The notes under the pieces: model-generated
Databases searched by the model: none
What the model was told of the DNA's origin: nothing
Seen by the model: the letters and a program-made list of their open reading frames with translations, nothing else
NCBI GenBank assembly: GCA_903813345.2
Contig: CAIIXF020000006.1
Location: 26,979,936-27,043,935, forward strand
DNA length: 64,000 nucleotides
Direction of reading: 5' to 3'
From: Owenia fusiformis
Lineage: Eukaryota; Annelida; Polychaeta; Sabellida; Oweniidae
Shown here: one piece after another, positions 1 through 13,055 of the stretch
How positions within the stretch are numbered: the stretch's first letter is position 1
How the letters are laid out: each line of letters begins with the position of its first letter
Program-made: the position numbers and the translations under genes

Positions 1-3000
1 CCATTATAATTTTGTTGACACCTTTTAACGTTAACAGTGGAATTTTTTCAATGGACATTTTGGACAAGTGGGAAATAATGTTTATCAGTGCAACTTAGCG
101 TGGAAGAAAATATTTGAAGACTTCCGTAAGTACGTTTGGACAAATAGGCGAATAGGCGCTGTGCGCGGCAAGAACTAAGTGTAGAGTGGGGATGTCATTT
201 AGACCCCCGTTGACGCCCATTCCGAATTCGTTTTTGTTTCGAATTTAGCGGAATAAAACCATGTTGTAGCGGTCAACAATCATTCAATCAAACAACCGAC
301 CAACCAACCACCAGGAAATACACCGATCCACAGTTTCGATCCATCCATCGATGCCAATCCGAAATGCCGTCCAATCATTTGGCAACAGGACACGATTTTA
401 ATCATCAGGGTTACCAAAGTACGTTAAGGGTGATTTTAGGGAGTTTTATCGGAGACAATACTTTTCCCACGAGGGTGATTTGTCCATAATAACAATGTAA
501 TCGATGGGGAGATACAATACATAAAAGATCTTTATGTTAAATAATTGAAAGGCAATGGCTAAATAAAGCACGATACCTCTAAACATCAAATGTACCAAGA
601 AAAAGCAAAAATGATTAATTCTTTAAACGCATGCCACACATTTAATTAAGAAAATTAGAAGATAAGTAATATCAAATGGAGTGGTTATATATCACGCAAA
701 CTTGTCCCAAATTGGTGATATCATTGCGTGTTTACCCCCGAGTTCTACCCCCGTGAGACAAACAGGGCTTTGTACCATAGCCCCCAAACCACCATTTGCA
801 ATATTTAAGCAATTTTCTCTTAATTTAATCATTTCCCAAGTCGTTTATTTGTATGAAGGAACACGTTAATCAAGAGAGTTATTAATTGGCTATTCATGTA
901 CATAATGCTTCGTTTTCCATGATAAAATGTCTAATAGGTGCAGTTTGTAAATAATTGATCATTCACTCTGATTTAATCAAGGCACAACACACATTCGACG
1001 GTTGTTGCATGATTCATTAGAATTACCTCCTTACTAGTATATATATAATGAATAAACATAGGCGAACATAACAGTTCTCATGGCTATATATCAGACCAAC
1101 GCGCCAACCGAAAATAAGATATCGATGTTCACCAAAAAGTAAAGAATTTGCCAAAAATTCAAAGAATCTTGCCAAAAATAAATTCAAGCTAGAATTAAGT
1201 ACTTCCAATATTTGAATGAGTATCTAAAATATTAGTATCCAAAAACTACGAATCACATGATCTCATTTCATTCCGACTCTCTACCATCAACATATGTTTT
1301 GAAAGTAACACATTTTTTGAATAAATCATACCTAATAATATTGATTTCGATCACAAGCGAAATGTGAAGTTGGCGTTTTAGTGAAGTCCCAAATGACCGC
1401 TCATTCTTAGCTTCTAAGGAAGCTTAATCACAATTAGGTGGAACGTTTCATGATTAACTGTCTAATGATTTATATTTTATTTATGGAACAAGTAATTATA
1501 ATCATCGTTAAACCTTTCACTTTACTTAATTAATACCGTGACATGCGTGTCTTATGTATTCCCCGAAGAGATAAATAAGGCACTTGTGTAAGACAGGAGT
1601 TGGTAATCTTTTGCCAAAAAGATCCGCTTAAAAAGCAATATTCTATGAAACCAAGTGATAAACAGATTGCTTGTGCATATCATATGATAATATATTAATT
1701 TACATGCACACGTGTTCAGTGGGTACACATCGATATCAAACCTTCGAATCGTGTAGTGGTAAAGGCGGCCTTCCCCGTATGTTGCTTCATGATCACTTTT
1801 TGTATACTCTAAAATTCCAATAGCACGTGCCTAATCCTTAGCCATTTTTCAGGTCGAGGCTTTAATGTCTAAAGATCAAATGGCTTTAAGTGGAATGCCT
1901 AATTTTTCAGCGGAAGACGAAATAAGTCCAAATTTTGTCAATTTTGCGAAAAATTCCAATTTTGATTATAAAATTAAAAGTATCAATTTTGCCCAAACTT
2001 ATTCTAACGTTGATCATCTTCCTTCCACCCTGTAAGTGATGGACTTTTCGAGTGACGGTGTAAATGCATTACCACGTGACAAAAAGATGGGCGTATTATG
2101 AAAATACCATGAATTTTCACTGAATGGAGCTCTATTTTACATTTTTTGCAATGAAATACGGAAACACCTAAAATCAGCTTGGAAATACATGTATTGTAAT
2201 AAGCAATTCGGTTTAAAAATGAATATGATGATGAACTTATGTTACGACGAACAGTAAGGCATTTTGTGACAATTGTGCTCCAATATTATTTTAGTTCCTT
2301 TTGGATTGTGTCAACATTTCTAAAACATAGATGGTGCCAACGAGACGTGTCAACTACCGAGTCAAAGCTAATCAAAATCATTATCCCCATCACAATTTTT
2401 GTTCTTCATTGGATAATAGAGCACTAATTACTCCCATAACGGTAATTCCAGACAGGTTTAATTATTCGTGTGATTCCAATCTTATTAATTACTTTATTAG
2501 TCTCTGATGTCCCTTGATTTGCCACAGAAACAAAGTCCCCGTCTAACTATTTGACAACAAGATACACCTTTGGGATACGTCTTCGGTTGGCAACGACTAC
2601 AGCTTAATTTGTGATTCCTGATACAATATTATTTGAAACTTTCTGTTCATGACGATAATAATGATTTTTTCGTGATTTTATCTTCAGTGAATAGTACGCA
2701 CCGAGTTAAATTATTTAAGGGTTTATAGAATATGGCTGCGATGTCAAGCCAGATGGTAGCCTTGCTTCTAGATTCATTGACATCATTTTTCAAGCAAATC
2801 ATTTTCCATTTGTGTGTTTTATGTTGTCCGCCTTGGGCTCAATTAAGCATTTGATATGTGTATTGTCTTCGTGTTTGAAGGTCTATTTATATATTATCAG
2901 AATCTAATTAAAAGAATTGTCAAACCGCTTACATTTTTTTGAAAATTCAATTGGCGTTATGGTTTTATTATGACAAGCACAGATGTAATTTTCATGTTTG

Positions 3001-5490
3001 AGCGTAAATCTTTTTGTATCTCTTTTTAAAATTGATAGCTTTTTTTAATCTATTGTATTATTGTATTCGTGTACTTATATCTGATAAACTTATTCACTTG
3101 CTCAACCTTGAACGATGAATGGAAAACACCTATAAAAATTCACGACAAATTAAAGTTAAGTTTAATCGAAAAGAAAAACATACGAATTAAAATCACAATG
3201 GTCATGATTTTATGTTTCAATATTATCCCCAACTTTGATGTGGATACAAATGTTTATCTTTAAAATAACCCAAAATGATTCCAACACTTGAACAATGCTA
3301 TATCTTTAAGATCAACAAATCGGGTGATAGATATCTCGAATGCTATGAAGAGAATTTTTCAAAGTAAACTGAGATTTGAAAATGTCTATTCAATTGAAAA
3401 TGTTGAAATCGATTTGAATAATATTTAATGTTATTTTATCTGTTGAACAAAATTTAAAGAACTTGTTGTTTGAGAAAACAGTTCTGTTCTCTAAGCGAAT
3501 GAGTGAAATTAATTTTAGAGATACAAAGATCTTTGCAGATTTTCTACAATCACAAAATCACACGTGCGCTAGAAACATTCGTATATGGCCTACTTAGTGC
3601 AATCTCTATTTTGTAACTCGTTTTGTAACGCATCCAACTATTTCTTTTTGCGCGATTTCATGACACCCTTTTTACTTAACTGTTAGACAATTTATAATTT
3701 CAATGTTAAAAACACAAATAATGAGAAAACACATGACTCAATGTATCTCTATCAGGTGACAGGTGAAAGGTGTAAAACTTGATTCCACAACGGACATTGA
3801 CATGCGATAATGTGTTATTTCGATTGAATGGCTTAACTGTACAGGTATGAGTTACCAGTGTTCCACGAGAAGTTTCTAACAATGCGAAATTAGCATAAAT
3901 CAGACTTAAAGCTTTTGTTTCTCTTCCTTGTTTTCCTGTTTTGAAAATAAAAGAAATTATCAGAATTTAGCGCTATTGTTTTTTCGGGTTTTAGAGCAAA
4001 CGGCTACCTTCATCAATCCATCTCATATACGGGGGCGGAAACATAGACCGTGTCTTAAGTGGAATGTTCAATGATGCGTTACATTTTATTTTACAAGGAA
4101 GTGGGCCTCATTGGTAAACGAAGCAATTGGGTCTAAATTCTCACATTAAAGTTGATTGTAGTGACACAAGTCAAAACAATTCTGCTCACAGTAGTGTCTC
4201 AGAAGTAGAAAAAATGAAACAATTTAATGTCGCATGAAATCAAACCATTGACTTGTAAAAACACGTGCGAGGCAATCCGTTAACTACAGATAACAATAAT
4301 GATACAATATGGTCCATAAACTCCTATAAACCATTATGTAATAGACAGCCCAAAATTCATTTTGATCCAAAATTTTGTTAATTTGCCTTTTTGGTTTATT
4401 TAAATGATCGCTATATATGTTAGCTGCTAGTCTGACACAACAAGCACATTGGCAATTGATAATTCGCGGGTATAGGCAATCGTTTTAACCAACGAAAACA
4501 GCGTAGTGTAAATGAAGACTGATAATGGTGAAACAAACCGAATTATATATCAATTAAAACACTTGAATTATATAATTAAATAGTGATGGAAAATCAATCA
4601 ACCCAAAATAGATATTAACAGATTTAATCTCTCCTAATCGGTGTGTTTCCTACGACTCATTTTCTGGGGAAAATTGGCGAATGAAGATAAAACTTTATTA
4701 ATCAATTATATTTCGAGTTATGTCATATTTTGATGTGAATCGATTATCCACATTTCAGACATTTATCCTCCGTAACATCGACGTGAAATCAACATCGGCA
4801 ATAATTTCTTCTTTTCCCATACGGAGTAATACATGAAACGATATACTGCTTAAGTCTTTGGCTGCTACCCGTGTACCTTGATATTATTAAACGAGATAAA
4901 TACGTCAGTTTACCCAATAAAGATCGCTCTTTGAGCTAAGCCTCTCTGAAAGTTAATTAATTTTAAGCTCGGAAAGCACAGGTAATTATAAGTATAAATT
5001 GTCCTTAAACACTAATCCCCACCGTGATGGATCTCGATGACAATAATGACTTTATCTTTAACGTGCAGAGTTGTTTTAGTGGGGTATTTAAAGGCAAAGC
5101 GGATCTGTTACTTCTTAATTGCTCTGAGTAAATTGACAAGTCAACTTAGAAAGGGATCTGATTAGTTATAATGATGTTTAAATTGAGATAATATGAGTAT
5201 TGAAGTTAATAGGATGACTGCTTGGTAAGATAAAACGACATATAGAATACTAATTAAGTACACCTTTGTCAGGATTATACTGTAATTGGCTTCCACTGTT
5301 CCAGGAATTATATCTTAATTTTATCTCCGACAACACAAATCAATCATATACTCAGAATTGTAATTAAGTCTTCACATTTTTAAAGAAGAGGTTCCTTTCG
5401 CATTTTGATATCGTTCGTACCAAAAAGTTGAGAACTACATTTCCGATTTTTACAAATATTTTTAGGGGATTATAGAAACCTTCACCCGGT
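1..5490. other. Intergenic/5' flanking DNA, no gene recognised
   Basis: I see no protein-coding exon with recognisable family motifs here; open frames are short (at most about 65 codons) and unremarkable. The first 430 bases are somewhat richer in G+C than what follows, with a donor-like sequence at about 125 and a short CAAC/CCAA-rich run near 290-310. They could hold a non-coding first exon or promoter of a gene in this area, but nothing proves it. The rest is AT-rich single-copy-looking sequence. Confidence 0.5.
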
Positions 5491-5494
5491 GTTC

Positions 5495-5562
5495 TGGAGA
5501 GCCCGACTAGTCGAGGCGATTGTAGAAATATAAAGGTCGTGGGTTCGAATCCAGTGATGTCC
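5495..5562 (+). repeat. tRNA-like sequence (tRNA-Ser pseudogene or tRNA-derived SINE head)
   Basis: A perfect B-box/T-loop sequence (GGTTCGAATCC, 5542-5552) sits downstream of a D-arm-like stretch (GACTAGTCGAGGCG) and a GTAGAAA stretch that resembles the anticodon loop of tRNA-Ser(AGA). The T stem forms only with a mismatch and wobble pairs, no convincing 7-bp acceptor stem closes, and the long variable arm expected of tRNA-Ser is missing. I therefore call it a degenerate tRNA or SINE head rather than a functional gene. Confidence 0.35.
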
Positions 5563-7739
5563 ACATGTCCCGTTTTCGAATGTTTTCCCATGTGAAAAGA
5601 GCTAACCCGACATAGCAAGCAACATAAATGATGGGAAAAACTAAACTCTTCAATCCAAATTACACCTTTTCACTTTAGATCCACAATGTTGGGTGTTTCT
5701 TACAAGAGCTAAAAATTCTTTGCGCCCAGGGTGCTATTTTTATCAGAATACAAGGAACAACCCTCGTATGTCAAGATATAGTTTTCCAAGAAAGTCAAAG
5801 ATCTATTGATCAATGGTTTACTTTATTTGTATAAATTATTTTAGATCGAGATCCAAAAAGAGCTCATAATTTCCGACATAACACTCTGTGAATAATATCT
5901 TATACAAGGCGTGACTTTCCTCAATTTTACAAAAGTGTCAGATCCCAATTTGTGATATAGGCGTTTGCCTTTTCAATAGAGTACACTTATTTCACTCAAT
6001 TTGAAATCTATTTGTTGATTTAACCCCCATTTCAATTACCAATTTTATAATTCAATTAAACAGATATCCCAGTGCATTGTACACTATCCAGCTATCTAAA
6101 CAATTATTGGTACTGTATTTTATTGAATAGATCCTATCCGCTACCCACCCTCTACAAAATGAACCCTAATCTTTTTCTCATATACCTTAGAAATATTATT
6201 GAAATATTTCCTATAAACTCAGCCTCCACTTGAAACTCAAAGGGCGTGTGATATTCCTTTTATGCTGTGCCTTGTAGTGGTTAATAAGAAACTTTAATAG
6301 ATTAAACTTGTGAATGGACGCTCTATCCCACCAAATTAAAGCGAATTGACGGAACACATCTGTTTAGAAGGGTTGAGGTCCACGAAGGGCATCATCTCCT
6401 TTTGAAAATAAACTGTTATTATAACTTTTAAATCAAGATACAATGGGCTTTAGCGCTAGTGTCACATACTCCCTTCAATAAAAATTCCAACGTTTCCTGA
6501 TTCAAAATTAAAATAAGGAACACTTGCACCGAAATGAAATATGTCGCAAAACGCAAAACAATACGTTTTACGGTAGTTGATAAATATCAGATGTTTTCAT
6601 TTTAAATTGCACAAATTATCAAGGAAATTACTCATTTGTAAGGAAAGGCATCAAGGAAAGACAACAGACGTGAATCATGTTTGGTATGTGTGGACAATTA
6701 CGCCAATATCATAGACAATTCATCAATGCCCAAATGCCAGCCAATTATGCCAAATCACGACTCAGATTGAAAATGTATTTATTTACATTTTATTTGGAGT
6801 ATTCATATGAGCTACCGTTATTGTAATGAACAGCTATATTTTTGTTATCATTTTTATTACAAATAGAAAACAGTGTAAATAACGCATATTTGCGCCAGAA
6901 TATGCCCAAGATGATTTATTTTGTGAATCAGATAATAATTTAATCCTCCAGGTTGAAATCAATTTGTTGTAATAAAAATCGGATCAGATATTATTCACTG
7001 AAAGTTTAGCTTTTAATGAACCATGCCAGTATCACACCTGTGTACAATGAGACCCCTGTTGCGGACGCTAGACTCAATTTCCTTATAAAAACAGAGGTTT
7101 GTTACAAAAATCTGCGCAGAGGTCGAGTGTTTTCTTTATTCACGCTTCATTATGAGTCTTCAATAAAGCTTAATGTACTCTAATATACATTCAATTTCTT
7201 CCCATTTTGATTTTATTCGTTCATATAATTATTACAAAGGGTTTATTGGCCGCAAAATTACTTTTTATACTACAGAATGATTTCAAGCTTGAACATACTG
7301 CTGTATATGCAGTCAAATGTTCTGTAAATCATGTTCATTTACTTGGGATGTCCGACAGGACGAACGATAGATGGCACTACTGGGTTTCTTGGCAGTTTTC
7401 TTAAAACAGTTACCTCACATACTTCAAATGTTAAGTTTTTGCGCTATGAGATAATTAGCGGATTGGTCTCAATTTTACCAGCCTGTGTTTTGCGAACAAT
7501 ATGCCATGCTATACTTTTGTAAATCGTTTTCAATTGAAATGAATGTAGACATTCCAAATGAAAAATATCCAACAATTTCCATATTTGGTCAGATATCTCA
7601 ACAATAGTAATCAGCCACTCGATTGTTTCTTGTCCGTCTGTCCGTTATCAACGTGATAAAATGATAATTTGTTCATTCATAGTTAAAAATTGCAAGAAAT
7701 ATTTTGGTGAACTAAAGATTGCAAGAGGAGGATTTTGGT
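5563..7739. other. Non-coding AT-rich spacer
   Basis: No gene, RNA or repeat boundary that I can support. Open frames here (for example around 7,207-7,522) overlap one another in different frames and show no domain features. Confidence 0.45.
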
Positions 7740-8490
7740 GACGAACTACAATATTCAACTATAGTACTATACAATTTTTGTGACACGACTACATACCTCA
7801 AATAGTGTACCAACAATAAACAGGACTATTGAATTCAAATATTGTACCAAAACATAAGGACTACATAATTCAACTATTCTACCATAGTATACGTATACGG
7901 TTTTCTTGTGACAGTATAACATTGCTCAACAATCGTACCAAATCATTGAGTTTATAGAGGACTACATAATTCTATTATACCAAAGGTTTTCTTTTTTTGT
8001 GACAGGACAACATGGTTCGACAATGGTACCAAAACATACAGCTTTTGACAGGACTACAAAATTCAACTATTGTACCAAAGCATACAGGTTTTTGTGACAG
8101 GAAACATTGTTCAACAATCGTACTAAAACATACAGCTTTTGATAGGATTACATAGTTCAGCTATTGTACCAAAGTATACAGTTTTTTTGTGACAGGACAA
8201 CATGGTTCAACAATCGTACAAAAACATACAGTTTTTTGTGTCAAGACTATTTACCACTTGCATTCGTTTGACTTCGCTTCAAGAAGAGAGCTTCGTCTTC
8301 ATTTATAACTAGACTCTGCACCCAGAGTATCAGCTATTGTGCAAAGGTATACAATTTTTCAGTTTTGTGACAAGACTACATAATTCAACTTTTGTACCAA
8401 ACATACAGTTTTTGTGACAGAACTAGATAACTCAACTAATGCACCAAAACTTACAGTTTTATATGACGGAACTACATAACTCATCTTTTG
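7740..8490. repeat. Degenerate tandem repeat array (about 45-50 bp unit, paired variants)
   Basis: A phrase of the type 'gacaggactacataattcaa' followed by 'ctattgtaccaaaacataca' and 'gtttttgtgacagg' recurs about a dozen times. Two alternating variants (one with 'actacataattcaactattg', one with 'acaacatggttcaacaatcg') give a higher-order period of roughly 95 bp. Copies are diverged, and the array is interrupted near 8,250-8,330 by unrelated sequence. This looks like an old minisatellite. No coding content. Confidence 0.7.
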
Positions 8491-10016
8491 TATCCTAGTA
8501 CAGAGTATATAACAATAACATTTTGCAATGAACTTCTAGATATAGATTCATGACTTATTTAAAGAAATGTCGAAGTTAATAATCGACACCCAGTGCTATA
8601 TACTAACTCATCATATGTTTTAATGTCTGGCATTTATTCTAAGGAGATTTCGTGTCAATGATTATCAACTGAACGTTACTTGTAATTTATTAATGACTTA
8701 AGAAAGGTAATTAGGAAATTAACAACATAAATTAAAGTGATAATCAATTATTTGTAAAGAAGTTTCGCTTATATGATCCGTGCAATGGATCATTCAGGAA
8801 ACCCTTAATTATCCAATCATGGGAAAAATAAGATTTTCTTCCGTCTCTTAGCAATAAGGGACAACATTTCAGGAATACCAAATAGAAAAACCCCTTCAAA
8901 ACATATCAACCAGCATTTTGAAACTCTCAACAGATTAAGCTTCTTTAATAGAGAAAATTGATAAATGTACGAGGGTAGCGGAGATGGGTTCGACTTTTGG
9001 CTCATTATGTAAACAATTCCCATCCATAAAAGGGACATGATCCCATGGGCACAAACCTACGTTTATATTGATTTGTTTGCATGTAAGACAATAAGATATT
9101 TTTAGTTTTTGTTCAGTTGTGTCTAAAATTAATCTTTGGAAGGTGTTCTCACCCTTTCACATACAATAATCGATCATTTATTTATTGAAAGACATTTCGA
9201 GATAATTTTATTGAAGCATGCCATAACAAACAATTGCATAATTACTACAAATGACTATGAAAACCATGGTGATATCATAATACCATTTTAGCTAAACCCA
9301 TGAGCATTCTAATAGAGCGAATTTTCTCAGGGTATATCAGAAGAGACAAGTCACACGTGTGTGTTTATATACTGAAAAAGAAAACCACTGTTCGCCGTAT
9401 GCAGAGATTGTTACCAATAAATAATTACCGCCCATAATTATTCCTTAGATACTGACTATTTTGCTCAATTATTTATTAAATTAAAAAATCAGCCAATAGT
9501 AGTTCTGGGATTGGATCGTTTAGGCAGTGCCTTAGATTCGAATGAGATTATGAGTGGAAGCATTGAACGCATCATTCCCGATATTTAGCGCAATAAACGC
9601 CAAGCGATTTAAAGAACACAATACTGCTTAAAGTGATGCCACTTAAATAGTTTTCAAAATTGAAGCAGGGGCCACTTCACAGTTCATGAGTAGGTGATTT
9701 AATTTTAGGGTAAGTTGTTTTGTGAATTATATAGTTTCAATAATGGTGATTTTATCACAGTTCTATACAATCGAATGGGATTTTTCTATTTCATTTATGT
9801 AAGAGTTCTTCTTGACGTTTATCTTTCATTTCTCTAGTAATTTATGAAATTGCAATTACTTTTTGTTACGTCATATGCTATGTATTTTATCATTTACCAT
9901 CCATTTTATTATTGTTTACTTATGGGCCTTTTGTAAAAATATTAATTGTTTGCAGATTAAAGGACCATTTCACCCGATAATAATATATCAAGTAAAGTAC
10001 CGGATTAGACCGAATC
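8491..10016. other. 5' flank of BarH-A, with a possible 5'UTR splice acceptor
   Basis: No coding exon is seen. A good acceptor consensus (TTAATTGTTTGCAG, AG at 9954-9955) lies 61 bases before the BarH-A start codon. The 5'UTR may therefore be split, with its first exon and promoter further upstream, but I could not identify that exon. Confidence 0.4.
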
Positions 10017-12655
10017 ATGGCCGATCGTGAACTAGAGGAAATCAAGACAGAACCCGAAGACCTCTCGAAGTCCATAAATCAAGCAAAGAAAAACAAAGAT
10101 GATATAAACATTGAACACAAAACAGAGAGCGAAGATCAAAAAGTTATGAACTTATCTAAAGATAATAACGGACATAGTTTGAAACGGAAACTAGATAGTG
10201 ATGATGTAGATCAGATCGGTTCATCGGATAAATCAGCGAAAATCAAATTGAACGACACTCCACAAGAACAAGTGAACAGCCAGTCAAATGACACTAATAT
10301 TGTAGCCCCGACAGCAACAAAACCTGGTTTTATGATTAGTGATATTTTGAGCGACTTGAAACGCTCAAAAGAAAGAGTTCTCGAATCCAGATCACTTATG
10401 TTCAATGCCAAAAGAGACTTCAAATGCAGCATATCCAGTGCATTCACTCCAAAGACGCCAACATTTGCTATGTATGACGATCGACATAGGTCAATGGAGC
10501 ATGCATTTCGTCCAGCACAATCATTGCAGCTCCCGGGAACATCGCTTTTAGACCAACATATGGACGACATGGACGGCTCTGACCACGGTAAATTAACTTT
10601 TATTAGAATAAAGTTCTCCAAATAGCTTCAAAGTCAATTTCTTTTTTTTCTATTTAAATTGTCAGACTTGACATTATAAGCAAATATAGTATTTAATGTT
10701 AGGAAACAAATTGTCAAAATGACATTTCTGTAATATGCTATGTCATAATATCTGTCATTTTGGATTTTGATACACGAGGCTTACAGCTTATTACTTTGCG
10801 TGCTAATTTGATAATTCAGTTTTTGGTGGACGAGTCAAACAATTTGTTGTGCAACGATAACGTGTCTCTGTCAGTGAGAAACATCAGTGTTTACAATTAT
10901 GTTGACAAAATGGAAGTCAATTGAGCAGAAAACAACAAAAAACGTGTAGTTTGAAATTAATGAGGGCTGATCGTCGCCAGCGCGTGTCAGTCTATAGAAG
11001 TTTCAACGCTTTGTGGCTAGATACTTCTAGTTGTTCGAATACTTGCATGAAAGCTGTTTTTATATTTTGAATCAAAACTGTTTAACTATATACACGTCTA
11101 GCACATTTCTCATTTGCTATTCATTCGATGTGGTTTTGCCCAGAACTTAACCCGATTTATATATGGCATTTGGGGTTTAAATTTGCCGAACTCTCCACAT
11201 GTTGTTATTTTATAAGGTATCAAGAAGATCTGATTTCTTGATAAGGACACATGGTTCTTTTGAAAATCTAAAAAACATCATTTAATTTGGATATAATTAA
11301 TTATTAATTTGGTCACATGCATGCAATTAAGTGATTTCTCTTTCTGTATGCATTGCCAGTTGACGTAATTTGAAATTAATCAATGACTTCTCAAGTCGTA
11401 ATTGATAACGACATTTGGCAGACGACAGTGGCATAAATTGGTCGTGTTTTTCGGTGACAAGTACAAGCCACAGAAAGTGGCACAAATAGCGCTTAACTGA
11501 TCTGTTTGTAGTTTTCTAATCAATCAAGACAAGGCGACCTTAGTGCTGTTGGTTTAGGCTGTTATATCAATAACGATATATTTTTATGACCGCCAAAGGA
11601 AAATGTTTCACGAGACTTTCTCCAATTGTATGTGTTTGTATATGTCTTCAAATCAACTGTAAGGTCATCCCAGGTACTTTTAACTTCCAAAGAGGCATTG
11701 GTAATGCATCTGAGTTATTCCCATTTTTATTTGGGATATAGTCTATGGATATCTTAAATATTATTCCTTTAGTTTATTTTGATACGCTATTTTGAATGTT
11801 GTATTGTACCGTGGTCCTATCGATTGATAAGATTTATCGAAGTCCCATATGAGAATAAAATAATGTCGTACGTCACTTACACTGGCATAATATTTGATAT
11901 GCTTCCAGATGACGACGATGATGACGATGACACCCACGAAGATGAGAGCGCCATTTCGTCTAGTCCAATAACAACGTTAAAGTCAAAGAAACAAAGGAAA
12001 GCCCGAACAGCTTTTACTGATCACCAACTAAATTGTCTAGAGCGAAACTTTGAGAGACAGAAATACTTGAGCGTCCAAGACAGGATGGAGTTAGCATCTC
12101 AACTAAATCTTTCTGATACACAAGTCAAGACGTGGTACCAAAACAGAAGGTAGACTAATAACTTTTCATCTTCCAAATAACTGAAAAAGTCCAGGCATCG
12201 TGTTGATATCGTCTTAGCAGGACTTCAGAATAAAAGATAATAATTTTATCATCAACAATGAAATCAACTTGTTGAAATTGTTGCGAAACTCATGTATAAA
12301 ACACAGAGTATAAAAATCCCAACTGATTAAATGATTTCTAACCATGTTTTTCAGGACAAAATGGAAGCGACAGACTGCAGTAGGACTAGAACTTTTAGCA
12401 GAGTCAGGCAACTATGCTGCAGTGCAACGAATGCTTCAGACAAACCCATATTGGGCATATCACCCACACGCAGCCGCCATTTTGGCTAACCTCGACGCCA
12501 TCTATATCCGGCAAAGTATTTCCGGTAACATGCCACCTAGACCACCACTTATTCCAAGAATGTTCCTTCATGGACTTCAACAACAACAACAGCAACAGCC
12601 ATCAACCATAGCCACTCCAACACCCGTGTACCCATCGGACTCACAAAAGACATAG
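10017..12655 (+). CDS. BarH: BarH-like homeobox transcription factor (BarH-A)
   Basis: Predicted nuclear sequence-specific DNA-binding protein of the BarH/BARHL family, whose members act in neuronal and sensory differentiation in other animals. Three coding exons join in frame: 10017-10587, 11909-12149 and 12355-12655, giving 370 aa. Residues 9-12 (IKTE) fit a SUMO-acceptor consensus. FMISDIL (105-111) is the eh1/FIL-type corepressor-binding motif. Eight Asp (191-198) precede the homeodomain (219-278), which has F8, L16, F20, W48, N51 and the Bar hallmark Tyr49 in WYQNRR. The BarH C-terminal extension [20 protein letters not shown] follows, then a Gln run. Introns are phase 1 before the homeobox and phase 2 inside codon 53; all sites are GT-AG. 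The ATG at 10017 is the first in the open exon. The nearest paralogue is BarH-B. Possible poly(A) signals lie at 12671 and 13050. Confidence 0.93.
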
Positions 12656-12670
12656 ACTAAACTAACATCA

Positions 12671-12676
12671 AATAAA
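12671..12676 (+). terminator. Candidate poly(A) signal of BarH-A
   Basis: AATAAA lies 16 bases after the stop codon. A second AATAAA at 13050-13055 would give a 3'UTR of about 400 bases that includes the inverted repeat at 12699-12832. Which is used cannot be told from sequence. Confidence 0.4.
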
Positions 12677-12698
12677 TAGTTATTTATTATTAAAATTT

Positions 12699-12832
12699 TC
12701 AGTATATAATACAGCGTAAGATGCTTGGAATCGTTGAACCGTAAATCTTAATATACGACACATTTCGATTCAGAAATCCTAATCTTTATTTGAATTCGAA
12801 ATACTCATAGTTTACGCTGTATTATAGCCTGA
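12699..12832. repeat. Inverted repeat / stem-loop in BarH-A 3' region
   Basis: A 15-base perfect inverted repeat (TATAATACAGCGTAA at 12705-12719; its complement at 12812-12826) extends outward through TTTCAG/CTGAAA after two mismatches. Inside, GAATCG and CGATTC can also pair. It could fold as a long imperfect hairpin in the 3'UTR if the distal poly(A) site is used, or be the footprint of a short inverted-repeat element. Confidence 0.6.
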
Positions 12833-13055
12833 AATGATATATACATATACCAAATAGTACTATATGATCACTAACATTGCAATTTCCAAAAATGTGATGC
12901 TTGCCTCTTATGTACTGGGCAACTTCCTATTAACAAACATTTCTGCATAGCATTGCTGATTTGTTTACAATATTTGTATATAGTCATTATTGTCAAATGA
13001 TATTTTGTTTTAAAAATTTGTTTGATGTTATTCAAGTGCTATAATATGAAATAAA

